A DNA stretch of 64,000 nt from an uncultured Prevotella sp. (GTDB lineage: Bacteria; Bacteroidota; Bacteroidia; Bacteroidales; Bacteroidaceae), in the NCBI GenBank assembly GCA_945873145.1, contig CAMCBZ010000010.1:1-64000 (forward strand), written 5' to 3'. A model generated the notes under the pieces. That model was not told where the DNA came from. It was given only the letters and a program-made list of their open reading frames with translations, and made no database searches. Numbering within the stretch: position 1 is the first letter of the stretch; every line of letters starts with the position of its first letter. The translations under genes were made by a program, and so were the position numbers. This document shows positions 41,339 to 50,022 of the stretch, piece by piece.

Positions 41339-44300
41339 ATGAAGCAGGTAAAAATCAAATTGCCGCTAAGGACTCTCGCTCTTGCAGGCGGTCTGTTCCT
41401 TTCCGCTACGGCCTTTGCTCAGTCTGGTGCTGTCAAGGGTCAGGTCAAGGATGCTACCGGCGAGCCCGTCATGGGTGCTACCATCACTGCCAATGGCAAG
41501 ACGGTGGGCATCACCGACATGGACGGTAACTACAGCGTCAACGTAGCTCCGGGCACCAAGCTCACATTCACTTACTTGGGTATGGCTCCGCAGACGGTCA
41601 CTGCCGGCGACAACATGGTCGTCACGCTCAAGGCTGACGAGAAGACGCTCAGCGACGTCGTCGTCATCGGTTATGGCCGCGTCAAGAAGGACGACCTCAC
41701 CGGTTCTGTAACAGCCATCAAGCCAGATGAACTCTCTAAAGGTATTACCAACAACGCATCAGACATGCTCGTCGGTAAGGTTGCCGGCGTGGATGTAGAG
41801 ACATCCGGCGGTGCTCCTGGTGCTGGTGCACAGATTCGTATCCGTGGCGGCTCGTCACTGAACGCCTCTAATGACCCGCTCTATGTCATCGATGGCCTTG
41901 TCATTGATGGCAATACTGCTACCGGTACCTCTAACATTCTTGCAGGTATCAACCCGAACGATATCGCAACTTTCACCGTTCTGAAGGATGCTTCCGCTAC
42001 TGCCATCTATGGCTCGCGTGCATCTAATGGTGTCATCATCATCACCACAAAGAAAGGTCAGGCCGGTCAGGCTCCTAAGGTCAACTACAATGCCAATGTG
42101 ACCGTCTCTCATACGCAGAAGCGCTACGATGTGCTCAGCGGTGACGAGTACCGTGCCCTGATGACCAAGCTCAGTGGCGCTGACATTCTCAAGTCTCTCG
42201 GCACAGCCAACACCGACTGGCAGGACGAAATCTTCCGTACCGCTATCTCCACTGGTCATAACCTGTCTATCTCTGGTGGTCTGAAGAACATGCCGTATCG
42301 TATCAGTGCAGGCTATCAGTATGATGAAGGTATCATCAAGCAGTCCGACATGAACCGTTGGAACAGCAGTGTGAACCTCTCGCCGCACTTCTTCGATTCT
42401 CACCTGACATTCAATATCACAGCTAAATACACTTACGAGAAGGACAACTGGACCGGTAATGGTGGTGTCGTAGGTGCTGCTCTGAAGATGGATCCTACAC
42501 GTCCTGTCCGTAGCGACGACGCTATCTTCCAGCAGTACACTGGCGGCTACTGGCAGTACACACAGGGCGCTAAATTTAACAACAAGGACTGGGCTTATAC
42601 CACCAACCCGAATGCTCCGGGCAACCCTGTCGCCACCCTCGGCCTGACAAAGACCTTGGCACATACCAACGATGTATCGGGTAACATCGAGGCTGACTAT
42701 AAGATTCACGGCTTCGAGGACCTGCACTTGCACGCCAACTTCGGCGGGCAGTACACCAACGCCCGTCAGTCGAGCAACAACTCCATCTATTCTCGTGAGA
42801 ACAACTACTATGGCTGGGACGGTATTACACGTACCTATAAATATAGTATGACCGGCAACGCCTACGCTGAGTACGCTCACGTATGGGGTATCCACGACTT
42901 CGATATCATGGGTGGTGCCGAGCAGAGCCACTACCACCGCAGCGGCTGGAACGCTGGACAAGGTCTCGACTGGTACGACTCCAGCAACCAGAAGCTCGCT
43001 ACGCCAACAGCACACAACGCTGCCGTTCGCGACGAGCAGGCTTGGGCTACTCACAACTCCATCGTCTCTTACTTCGGTCGTTTGAACTACACCTTGGCTG
43101 AAAAGTATTCTCTCACCGCTACGTTCCGTGCCGACGGTTCTTCCCGTTTTGCCAAGGGTCACAAGTGGGGCTACTTCCCATCAGCCGCTTTCATGTGGCG
43201 CATCTCTTCCGAGAAGTTCTTCAAGGACATGCCTTGGTGGAACGACTTCAAGCTCCGTCTCTCTTACGGTATCACCGGTCAGCAGGAGACAGGTGGTAAC
43301 ATCTCCGACTTCTACTACATGCCCCTCTACGTCGTCAGTAATCAGTACGCTATGTACCAGTTCGGTGAGGGCGACAACGATAAGGGATTTGTCAGCACCC
43401 TGCGTCCGCAGCCTTACAACCCTGATCTGACATGGGAGAAGACCACAACCTATAACGCCGGTTTCGACTTCGGATTCCTCAACAACCGCATCACTGCCAG
43501 TGTTGATGGTTACTACCGTAAGACCAAAGACCTGCTGCAGAGCGTGATTATTCCTACCGGTACCAACTTCGCTCCTGAGCTTTGGGAGAATATGGGTTCG
43601 CTGAAGAACTACGGTGTTGAGTTCTCGATCGATGCCAAGCCCATCGTCACCAAGGACTTTACATGGGATGTCAGCTACAATGTAGGCTGGAACCACAATG
43701 AGATAACCGAGCTCGCCGGTGGCGGCAAGGACTACTACGCTTGGTCCGGCAATACTATCTCTCGTGGTAACGGTACCCGTATCCAGGTGCAGAAGGTGGG
43801 TGAGCCGATGAACTCCTTCTTCGTCTACCAGCAGGTTTACGATAAGGACGGCAAGCCGTTGGAGGGTGTCTTCGTCGACCGTAACGGTGATGGCATCATC
43901 TCTGAGGCCGACCGCTACTGCTACAAGAGCCCGGCAGCTCCTGTCACCATGGGTCTGACCACAAAGCTCGTCTATAAGAACTTTGACTTCTCTACAAGCT
44001 TCCGTGCTTCTATCGGTAACTATGTTTACTACGATAACTTGTCTAACAACACTTATATTAGTGCCACAGGCTTGAATAGTAACAACGCCTTCCAGAATAC
44101 GACTCCTGATGCTGTCGCCCTTGGTTGGTCCGGTATCAACGATGTCACAGGTCAGCAGACACAGCACTGGCTCTCTGACTACTTCGTGCGCAATGCTTCA
44201 TTCCTGAAGTGTCAGAGCATCACGCTCGGTTACAGCTTCTCTCACCTTTGGGGTGGCGAGGCCAGTGGCCGTGTGTATGCCACTTGCCAGAACCCGTTCA

Positions 44301-44407
44301 TCATCACAAAGTATGACGGTCTTGATCCTGAGGTTCCCAGTGGTATTGACAGAGACCCGTATCCGCGTCCATGGAGCCTGCAGGTCGGTATGAGCCTGAA
44401 TTTCTAA
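41339..44407 (+). CDS. susC: SusC-like TonB-dependent starch-oligosaccharide transporter
   Basis: 1022 residues and complete. It has a signal peptide (about 1-27, TAFAQ), a carboxypeptidase-regulatory-like domain (about 30-105, TDMDGNYSVNV), the TonB-box-like SDVVVIGYG (about 111-119), and a plug with the classic SusC signature PGAGAQIRIRGGSSLN and DPLYVIDG (about 160-182). The barrel ends with a terminal Phe (SLQVGMSLNF). With SusD it forms the outer-membrane complex that imports maltooligosaccharides. It is the first gene of the susCDEF operon, behind an operator shared with four other starch promoters. Its leftward neighbour is a truncated SusC cassette in opposite orientation. Confidence 0.94.
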   Translation: MKQVKIKLPLRTLALAGGLFLSATAFAQSGAVKGQVKDATGEPVMGATITANGKTVGITDMDGNYSVNVAPGTKLTFTYLGMAPQTVTAGDNMVVTLKADEKTLSDVVVIGYGRVKKDDLTGSVTAIKPDELSKGITNNASDMLVGKVAGVDVETSGGAPGAGAQIRIRGGSSLNASNDPLYVIDGLVIDGNTATGTSNILAGINPNDIATFTVLKDASATAIYGSRASNGVIIITTKKGQAGQAPKVNYNANVTVSHTQKRYDVLSGDEYRALMTKLSGADILKSLGTANTDWQDEIFRTAISTGHNLSISGGLKNMPYRISAGYQYDEGIIKQSDMNRWNSSVNLSPHFFDSHLTFNITAKYTYEKDNWTGNGGVVGAALKMDPTRPVRSDDAIFQQYTGGYWQYTQGAKFNNKDWAYTTNPNAPGNPVATLGLTKTLAHTNDVSGNIEADYKIHGFEDLHLHANFGGQYTNARQSSNNSIYSRENNYYGWDGITRTYKYSMTGNAYAEYAHVWGIHDFDIMGGAEQSHYHRSGWNAGQGLDWYDSSNQKLATPTAHNAAVRDEQAWATHNSIVSYFGRLNYTLAEKYSLTATFRADGSSRFAKGHKWGYFPSAAFMWRISSEKFFKDMPWWNDFKLRLSYGITGQQETGGNISDFYYMPLYVVSNQYAMYQFGEGDNDKGFVSTLRPQPYNPDLTWEKTTTYNAGFDFGFLNNRITASVDGYYRKTKDLLQSVIIPTGTNFAPELWENMGSLKNYGVEFSIDAKPIVTKDFTWDVSYNVGWNHNEITELAGGGKDYYAWSGNTISRGNGTRIQVQKVGEPMNSFFVYQQVYDKDGKPLEGVFVDRNGDGIISEADRYCYKSPAAPVTMGLTTKLVYKNFDFSTSFRASIGNYVYYDNLSNNTYISATGLNSNNAFQNTTPDAVALGWSGINDVTGQQTQHWLSDYFVRNASFLKCQSITLGYSFSHLWGGEASGRVYATCQNPFIITKYDGLDPEVPSGIDRDPYPRPWSLQVGMSLNF

Positions 44408-44435
44408 TATTAACGGAAAATAAGAATCTTCTAAA

Positions 44436-46148
44436 ATGAAACATATATTAATTAAATCAATAGCTGCTGCGGCACTCACGCTCGGTCTGACCACCGGGTG
44501 CTCCGACGAGCTCAACATCTCGTCTATCGACCCACAGTCGACAGCCACTTCCAATGAGCAGGGCCTTCTGGGTAAAATGTATGGCATGCTCGGTCTGTCA
44601 GGCCAGAAAGGTCCTGACGACAATGGCGACATGACCAACATGGACGCCGGTGAGACAGGTTTTTACCGCACTACCTTCAATCTGGAGGAGCTCGGCACCG
44701 ACGAGCTGCTTTGGGCTTGGCAGAACGATGCTGGTATCCCTGAGGTTACCACTATCAGCTGGAACTCTTCCACGGGTCGTGTACAGTGGGCCTACAAGCG
44801 TCTGATGTATGATATCACACAGTACAACTTCTTCCTCTCTGACGTGCCCGACGACGAAGCGCACAAGGGTGTCCGCGCTGAGGTTCGCTTCCTCCGTGCC
44901 CTCCACTACTGGTATCTTCTTGACCTCTTCCACAATTGTCCGTTCAAGACTGACTTCAACCTGTCTACCTATCCTGAGTACAAGACGGGTGCCGAGATGG
45001 TGAAGTGGTTGGATGAGGAGCTCAAAGCCATCGAGCCGCAAATGGCCGAGATTGGCGCTTACAACAGTGGCGACAACTACGGTCGCGCCGACCGCGGTGC
45101 TGCGCTTCTGCTTCATGCACGTCTGTGGCTCAATGCTCACGTCTATGACCCGACTATCACCACCAAGGAGGCCATGAAGAAGGCTAAAAGCTACGCTGAC
45201 CAGCTCGTGGGCAAATATTCTCTCTCCAACACGGAGAAGAACGGCTATAGCGGTTACCAGCAGCTCTTCATGGCCGACAACGATGTCAACCATGATGCTA
45301 TGAAGGAGATTATCTTCCCGATTCGTCAGGATGGTCTTCACACCATGACCAACTCCTGCGGTATGTATCTCGTCAACTCCTTCCGTAAAGCCGGTATGCC
45401 AGACCTGGGTACCACCAACGGCTGGTCTTGTAACTTCTCCCGTGCCGCCCTCGTCCGCAAGTTCTTCCCGACGCTCGACGACTGTCCGCTCTCTACCGAG
45501 GCTGCTCCAGATGGAGCCACAGAGGCTGAGATCAAGGCCCTCGACGAGCAGGACGGCTCTTCCACCAAGCAGATTGTCGCCAAAGCTGGTGACGACCGTG
45601 CACTCTTCTATGGTGGCCGCGGCGGCGGTGTGAAAAAACGCAGAACAGAGAAGATCTCTACCTTCACCGATGGTCTGTCTATCGTGAAGTGGGACAACCA
45701 CCGTTCTGATGGCAAGGCTGTTCACAACCCCGGTACCGACCGTGTTGATGTCGACGTGCCATTGTTCCGCTACGCTGAGGTACTGATGATTGAGGCCGAG
45801 GCCAACTTCCGCTTAGGCAACAAGGGTGCAGCCTTAGGCTATATCAACCAGCTGCGCGACCGCGCTGGCGCACAAGAGTTCCAAGAGTCAGATCTCTCTT
45901 TGGAGACCATCTGCGATGAGTGGTGCCGTGAGTTCTATGCTGAGGGCCGCCGTCGTTCCGACCTTGTCCGCTTCGGTGTCTTCGCTGGCAATAGCCGTGC
46001 GCTCAATGGCAACATGTATGTTTGGGACTGGAAGGGGGGCGCAGCCAACGGTCAGATCGTTGACGCTCACTTCAACGCCTATCCTTTCCCGGAGACGGAA
46101 ATCACGGGCAACCCGAACCTCAAGGGACATCAGAACCCGGGTTATTAA
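44436..46148 (+). CDS. susD: SusD-like starch-binding lipoprotein
   Basis: 570 residues. The lipoprotein signal is MKHILIKSIAAAALTLGLTT followed by GC, anchoring Cys22. SusD/RagB fold features include the TPR-like helices with VRAEVRFLRALHYWYLLDLF and the C-terminal REFYAEGRRRSDLVRFGVF motif, ending NPGY. It captures starch chains at the cell surface and closes as a lid over SusC. It lies 28 bases after susC in the same operon. A stable hairpin (46163-46188) follows in the gap before susE. Confidence 0.94.
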   Translation: MKHILIKSIAAAALTLGLTTGCSDELNISSIDPQSTATSNEQGLLGKMYGMLGLSGQKGPDDNGDMTNMDAGETGFYRTTFNLEELGTDELLWAWQNDAGIPEVTTISWNSSTGRVQWAYKRLMYDITQYNFFLSDVPDDEAHKGVRAEVRFLRALHYWYLLDLFHNCPFKTDFNLSTYPEYKTGAEMVKWLDEELKAIEPQMAEIGAYNSGDNYGRADRGAALLLHARLWLNAHVYDPTITTKEAMKKAKSYADQLVGKYSLSNTEKNGYSGYQQLFMADNDVNHDAMKEIIFPIRQDGLHTMTNSCGMYLVNSFRKAGMPDLGTTNGWSCNFSRAALVRKFFPTLDDCPLSTEAAPDGATEAEIKALDEQDGSSTKQIVAKAGDDRALFYGGRGGGVKKRRTEKISTFTDGLSIVKWDNHRSDGKAVHNPGTDRVDVDVPLFRYAEVLMIEAEANFRLGNKGAALGYINQLRDRAGAQEFQESDLSLETICDEWCREFYAEGRRRSDLVRFGVFAGNSRALNGNMYVWDWKGGAANGQIVDAHFNAYPFPETEITGNPNLKGHQNPGY

Positions 46149-46162
46149 TAAATAAGGTGTCT

Positions 46163-46188
46163 GGTTCCAGGGACTTTCCCCTGGGACC
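46163..46188 (+). promoter_or_regulatory. Intercistronic hairpin between susD and susE
   Basis: GGTTCCAGGG / CCCTGGGACC forms a 10-bp stem (one G-T pair) with a 6-base loop and no U-run after it. Probably an mRNA stability or processing element rather than a terminator. Confidence 0.65.
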
Positions 46189-46218
46189 TTCCTAAAAAGT
46201 CAATTTAAAACAGAAACA

Positions 46219-47400
46219 ATGAAAAACATCATAAAAAGTTTGGTGCTCCCGTTGCTGGCGCTTGTGGCCATCCCCATGCTGACGGCTTGCTCTGAAGACA
46301 GAGACAGCAACCCGACATTGCAGGACGCTACTACATTCCATCTGAACACGCCTGCCATCGCACAAGGTGAGAGCACATACGACCTGGCCAAGGGTTCCAC
46401 GCTGAACCTCACCTGCAGCCAGCCTGACTATGGTTACACAGCGCCTGTTATCTACCAGGTGCAGGTGTCTATCGATCCCAACTTCAAGCAGAACACCGAA
46501 GCAGGCAAGGGTGTCGAATATAAGACCCTCGCAGCCTCTTATACCTCTGCCAACATGAACGTTGATGCCGTTGAGCTCAACAATGCTGTCGTGAAGCTCT
46601 ACCAGAATGCTAATAATGGTGCCGACCCCACGGGTCAGAACATCCCGGTCTACATCCGTCTGCGTGCTCATGTCGACTTCACCGACAACACCTACATCAA
46701 CTCTAACGTCATCGAATTGCCTCATACGCAGGTCAGCTATGTCGCTTCTACACCGACACAGATGTTCCTCTCTGGCGCTTCTATCCATCATGGCAATGAG
46801 GCTAAACAGATGGGATTGATCTACGGTGAGACAGAGTACTTCTACTGCATGATTTATGCGGATGCCAACACTTCTGTCCATTTCGGCGATGACAACACCA
46901 CAGCTAATGGCTACAACAATGTGAAGAACATCGTTGACAATGGCAACGCTGGTCTCTCTGCTGCTGCCGATGGTGGTATTCAGTTTGCCAACGCTGGTTG
47001 GTACATCATCGTCGTCCAGGCTCATGCTGATCTTGCCAACAACAAGATGGAATACACCTTCCGTACGGAGGCTCCGAAGGCATACGTCATTGGTGCAGTA
47101 GCTGGTGGCGATTGGGGTGATCCTACTACTGGCTGGGAGCTGACAGCACCTGACAATGCCGACGGCGACTGGGTATCTCCTGCCTTCGCTGGTGCGGGTG
47201 AGCTCCGCGCTTACATGAAGATTCCTGGATGGGATTGGTGGCATACTGAGTTCACTATCTACAAGGGTAAGATTTACTATCGTGATGCCAACCTCGTCGA
47301 TAACTGGGCAAAGAACAAGGGTGCCGACTACTCTGTCACCTGCGCTGCTGGTCAGAAGATGTACATCAACTTCGACACCGACGCTGCATACGTAAAGTAA
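46219..47400 (+). CDS. susE: SusE-like surface starch-binding lipoprotein
   Basis: 393 residues. The lipoprotein signal leads to PMLTAC with Cys at about 26. A SusE-type immunoglobulin-like N-terminal domain comes first (about 40-150). Carbohydrate-binding repeats follow: MFLSGASIHHGNEA..., then AYVIGAVAGGDWGDPTTGWELT with aromatic residues, as in SusE/SusF. It is non-enzymatic and helps hold starch at the surface. It is the third gene of the operon, 70 bases after susD. Confidence 0.88.
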   Translation: MKNIIKSLVLPLLALVAIPMLTACSEDRDSNPTLQDATTFHLNTPAIAQGESTYDLAKGSTLNLTCSQPDYGYTAPVIYQVQVSIDPNFKQNTEAGKGVEYKTLAASYTSANMNVDAVELNNAVVKLYQNANNGADPTGQNIPVYIRLRAHVDFTDNTYINSNVIELPHTQVSYVASTPTQMFLSGASIHHGNEAKQMGLIYGETEYFYCMIYADANTSVHFGDDNTTANGYNNVKNIVDNGNAGLSAAADGGIQFANAGWYIIVVQAHADLANNKMEYTFRTEAPKAYVIGAVAGGDWGDPTTGWELTAPDNADGDWVSPAFAGAGELRAYMKIPGWDWWHTEFTIYKGKIYYRDANLVDNWAKNKGADYSVTCAAGQKMYINFDTDAAYVK

Positions 47401-47409
47401 CAATAGCTT

Positions 47410-47456
47410 GGGGGCGTGAGGCTCACCCTTCACGAAAAGGTGAAGGCTGCGCCCCC
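47410..47456 (+). promoter_or_regulatory. Intercistronic hairpin between susE and susF
   Basis: The outer stem GGGGGCG / CGCCCCC and inner stem CCTTCAC-gaaaag-GTGAAGG form a strong GC-rich structure just after the susE stop. No long U-run follows. It probably sets the susE:susF ratio by protecting 3' ends or by attenuation. Confidence 0.7.
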
Positions 47457-47484
47457 TCTTGATAAACTATTAAAGAATACAACA

Positions 47485-49008
47485 ATGAAATTGAAGAAAT
47501 ATTTCCTTGGTATGGCTGCCGTGCTCGCTGTTGTCGGCATGAGCTCCTGTAAGGGCGACTACGATGACTGGGCCGACCCACAGACCAACGCACAGGAGAA
47601 TGCCATCACCATTCCGGGCTTCACGGCTTCGACAACGTCTACAGAGGAGAATCCTCTTAACCTGAACAACGTGCAGCCTGTTAAGGACAGTGTCACGCTG
47701 GCTACGCTGCAGGTACCTGCTGACTATGCCTATAGTTATAAGAATGTCCGTGTCATCCTCACACCGACAGGCGCTGACGCCAAGTCTACGACGTCCAAGA
47801 CGATAGACCTCAGCAATAGCTGCAACGCTGACAGCGCTACTATCCAACAGTTCGTTTCCGACAGCTATGGTCTGAAGCCAGTGGCTCGTCCATTCTCTGC
47901 CAAGATCTTGGCTTCCGCCGTTACTGGTAATGACTATGTGTTAGTTGACGCCGGTACTTTCAATGTCTACATCACACCAAAGGCCCCTGTACTCTCTACA
48001 GTGGGTTACTATTTTGTTGGTAATGTGAAGGGCGCTGTCAAGGCTGATGGTAGCTATGGATGGAATGAGAACGATACACAGTTCAAGTATGAGCTTGGCG
48101 GTGCTGATCCCTATTCGAACCCCGAGTTCACCATCCGTATCCCGGCACAGCAACTGACCTATGGCGACCATCTCGAGTTCAAGTTACTTGACTTGGCTCA
48201 TAAGGGTAGCTGGAATGCTGGCACCGTACTCTCCGGTGATGGCCACACCACTTCGCTCACAGAGGATGTCAAGAATCCGGTTAAGACTAAACTCTTCGAC
48301 AATACAAATGGCAAAGGCAGCAACATCCAGTTCGCCGGCACTACCAAGCAGTACTACATCATCCATGTCAACCTCCTTGACCAGACCGTCTATGCTACGG
48401 CCGAGGATGTCCCGCAGCTCTTTATGACAGGTAGCTACAGCGGCTACAACTGGGGCAAGAAGTGGATGGAGCTGACTCAGGTCAATGGCAACGATAACCT
48501 CTTCTGGACCATCAAGTACTTCGACAAGGACGAGCAGTTCAAGTTCGCTCCTGTAGCAGATTGGAAGGGTGACTTCGCTCCTACATGCGATGGCGGTGAC
48601 CAGGCTAGCCACTTCTCTACACCTGACAATGTGAAGTGCGACAAGGCAGGCTGGTATCTCCTCGTTGTAGACCGTGATAAGCACACCTTCAAGGCTTACA
48701 CTCCTAAGGTCTACCTGATGGGTGAGACTTCTGCTGACGGTTGGGGTAACCGTACTGCCGCCGACCTCTTCTCTACACCTGCCACCAGAGACGATAGCTT
48801 TGTATCGCCTGCACTGAAGAATGACAAGCCTGTACGTATTTATGTTGAGATTCCTGAGACTGACTGGTGGAAAGCCGAGTTCGGCGTTGCCGCCAACAAG
48901 TCCATTCAGTATCGTGGCAACAGTGGCTCAGACGGTGCATCCTTCACCTCTGGTGCTGGCAAGAAGGTCTATCTGAACTTCAGCACTGAGACGGGTGACA
49001 TCAAATAA
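47485..49008 (+). CDS. susF: SusF-like surface starch-binding lipoprotein
   Basis: 507 residues from the ATG at 47485, which gives the lipoprotein signal MKLKKYFLGMAAVLAVVGMS then SC. A longer frame upstream lacks a signal and runs through the hairpin. An N-terminal Ig-like domain (about 45-170) is followed by three starch-binding repeats (GYYFVGNVKGAVKADG..., LFMTGSYSGYNWGKKW..., VYLMGETSADGWGN...), one more than in the SusE here, which matches the Bacteroides SusE/SusF difference. It is the last gene of the operon before a clear terminator. Confidence 0.88.
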   Translation: MKLKKYFLGMAAVLAVVGMSSCKGDYDDWADPQTNAQENAITIPGFTASTTSTEENPLNLNNVQPVKDSVTLATLQVPADYAYSYKNVRVILTPTGADAKSTTSKTIDLSNSCNADSATIQQFVSDSYGLKPVARPFSAKILASAVTGNDYVLVDAGTFNVYITPKAPVLSTVGYYFVGNVKGAVKADGSYGWNENDTQFKYELGGADPYSNPEFTIRIPAQQLTYGDHLEFKLLDLAHKGSWNAGTVLSGDGHTTSLTEDVKNPVKTKLFDNTNGKGSNIQFAGTTKQYYIIHVNLLDQTVYATAEDVPQLFMTGSYSGYNWGKKWMELTQVNGNDNLFWTIKYFDKDEQFKFAPVADWKGDFAPTCDGGDQASHFSTPDNVKCDKAGWYLLVVDRDKHTFKAYTPKVYLMGETSADGWGNRTAADLFSTPATRDDSFVSPALKNDKPVRIYVEIPETDWWKAEFGVAANKSIQYRGNSGSDGASFTSGAGKKVYLNFSTETGDIK

Positions 49009-49066
49009 GCGTCCGGCTTCATCCTATAGCGCATATTTCCGATAATATTCCGCTATATATAATAAT

Positions 49067-49099
49067 GAGGGCAGCTCCTTTCGGGGGTTGCCCTCTTTT
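49067..49099 (+). terminator. Terminator of the susCDEF operon
   Basis: GAGGGCAGCTCC / GGGGTTGCCCTC forms a stem with a short loop followed by TTTT. It lies 58 bases after the susF stop. Confidence 0.85.
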
Positions 49100-49145
49100 C
49101 GTGCTATTTCGTTATCAATTTATTAGAATAAACCTGTGATAATTG

Positions 49146-49176
49146 TTGCAAGACTCAAAGTTTATGCTTAACTTTG
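49146..49176 (+). promoter_or_regulatory. -33/-7 promoter of the VapBC-like pair
   Basis: TTG (49146-49148), 20 bases, TAACTTTG (49169-49176). The start codon follows at 49199. Confidence 0.6.
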
Positions 49177-49198
49177 CGAAGTGATAAAGTGTTGGATT

Positions 49199-49462
49199 AT
49201 GGATATAGCTCTGAATTCTACGGATAATTATTGGAACCTTCTTAAACATCTTAGTTCTGATGTTAAGTTGGAACTTATAGCTCGTTTGAGCAGATCGTTG
49301 CAGAACGATAAGGCTGAAAGCAAGAGCGAGAACGTCTCTGCTTCTTCTTTTTATGGCGTTTGGAAAGATTCTGACTTTCCCATGGATGCAGATAATATGG
49401 TATCTGAGATAAAGAATTCACGGTCTTTTAATAGGAGGAATATTGAAGCCTTGTATGATTAA
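49199..49462 (+). CDS. Antitoxin of a VapBC-like system
   Basis: 87 residues from the ATG at 49199. A helical N-terminal part (LLKHLSSDVKLELIARLSRSL, shown in two pieces LLKHLSSDVK and LELIARLSRSL) is the pattern of small Bacteroidetes antitoxins paired with PIN toxins. The C-terminal half (FYGVWKDSDFPMDADNMVSE) would wrap the toxin. Its end overlaps the toxin start by 8 bases. It probably neutralises the toxin and represses its own promoter. Base composition here is more AT-rich than in the flanking starch genes, consistent with transfer. Confidence 0.78.
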   Translation: MDIALNSTDNYWNLLKHLSSDVKLELIARLSRSLQNDKAESKSENVSASSFYGVWKDSDFPMDADNMVSEIKNSRSFNRRNIEALYD

Positions 49463-49868
49463 ATATCTCTTGGATACAAATATTTGCGTCTTTCTCCTTC
49501 GTGGTAAATATCATGTCGATGAGGTTATCAATGAACATGGGTTGTCGAACTGTGGTATATCGGAGATAACCCTTGCAGAATTGAAGTATGGTGCTGAGCT
49601 TGGACGCCAAAAGGGTATTGGCTATCGAGAGCAAGCGTTAGATGCTTTTATTGATTCTATTCAAATAATTCCAATTATTGATAGCCTTGATTTATATGCT
49701 GAAGAAAAGGCTCGCCTAAGGTTAGCGGGTACGCCTGCTAACGATGACTTCGACTTGTTGATTGGTTGTACTGCGGTCCATCATCATTTAGTAATGGTTA
49801 CTGAAAACACAAAGGACTTTAGAAATATTCGTAATATTCGATTAGATAATTGGGTTCAGAGAAAATAG
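49455..49868 (+). CDS. vapC: VapC-like PIN-domain toxin
   Basis: 137 residues from the ATG at 49455. A TTG at 49443 has better spacing to the strong ribosome binding site AGGAGG (49433-49438), but family members begin at the MIKYLLDTN stretch. The PIN acidic residues are visible: Asp7 in KYLLDTN, Glu42 in LAELKYG, Asp97/Asp100 in NDDFDLLIG, and the TENTKDF turn near 116-122. It is a predicted Mg-dependent ribonuclease that cuts tRNA or rRNA. The pair sits between the susF terminator and the third amylase promoter. Confidence 0.87.
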   Translation: MIKYLLDTNICVFLLRGKYHVDEVINEHGLSNCGISEITLAELKYGAELGRQKGIGYREQALDAFIDSIQIIPIIDSLDLYAEEKARLRLAGTPANDDFDLLIGCTAVHHHLVMVTENTKDFRNIRNIRLDNWVQRK

Positions 49869-49885
49869 AATATAGTTATTATCAT

Positions 49886-49960
49886 GCAAACGTTTACATG
49901 TTAAATCGCTTTTTGACGTAAATCAATGCAATGCAAGTTGCACAGAATATCGTAACTTTG
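49886..49960 (+). promoter_or_regulatory. Starch-regulon promoter of the third amylase: operator plus -7 box
   Basis: GCAAACGTTTAC (49886-49897) matches 11 of 12 operator positions. TAACTTTG is at 49953-49960. Spacing from first base to first base is 67, as in the other four. No TTTG or TTG lies at -33 spacing. The leader to the ATG at 50023 is about 55 bases. Confidence 0.85.
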
Positions 49961-50022
49961 CCATGTCTATTATTATATGAAGCAAGCATTACTATAAGAT
50001 TTACGGTAAAAACAGATTTAAT

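Noticed and set aside
41855..43162. 435-residue open frame antisense to susC
   Set aside because: It lies wholly within susC on the opposite strand. The sequence is low in motif content and reflects the codon bias of the real gene. Similar antisense frames opposite susD, susB (500 residues at 25755-27257), the TonB receptor (511 residues at 11977-13512) and purL (480 residues at 53439-54881) were rejected for the same reason.
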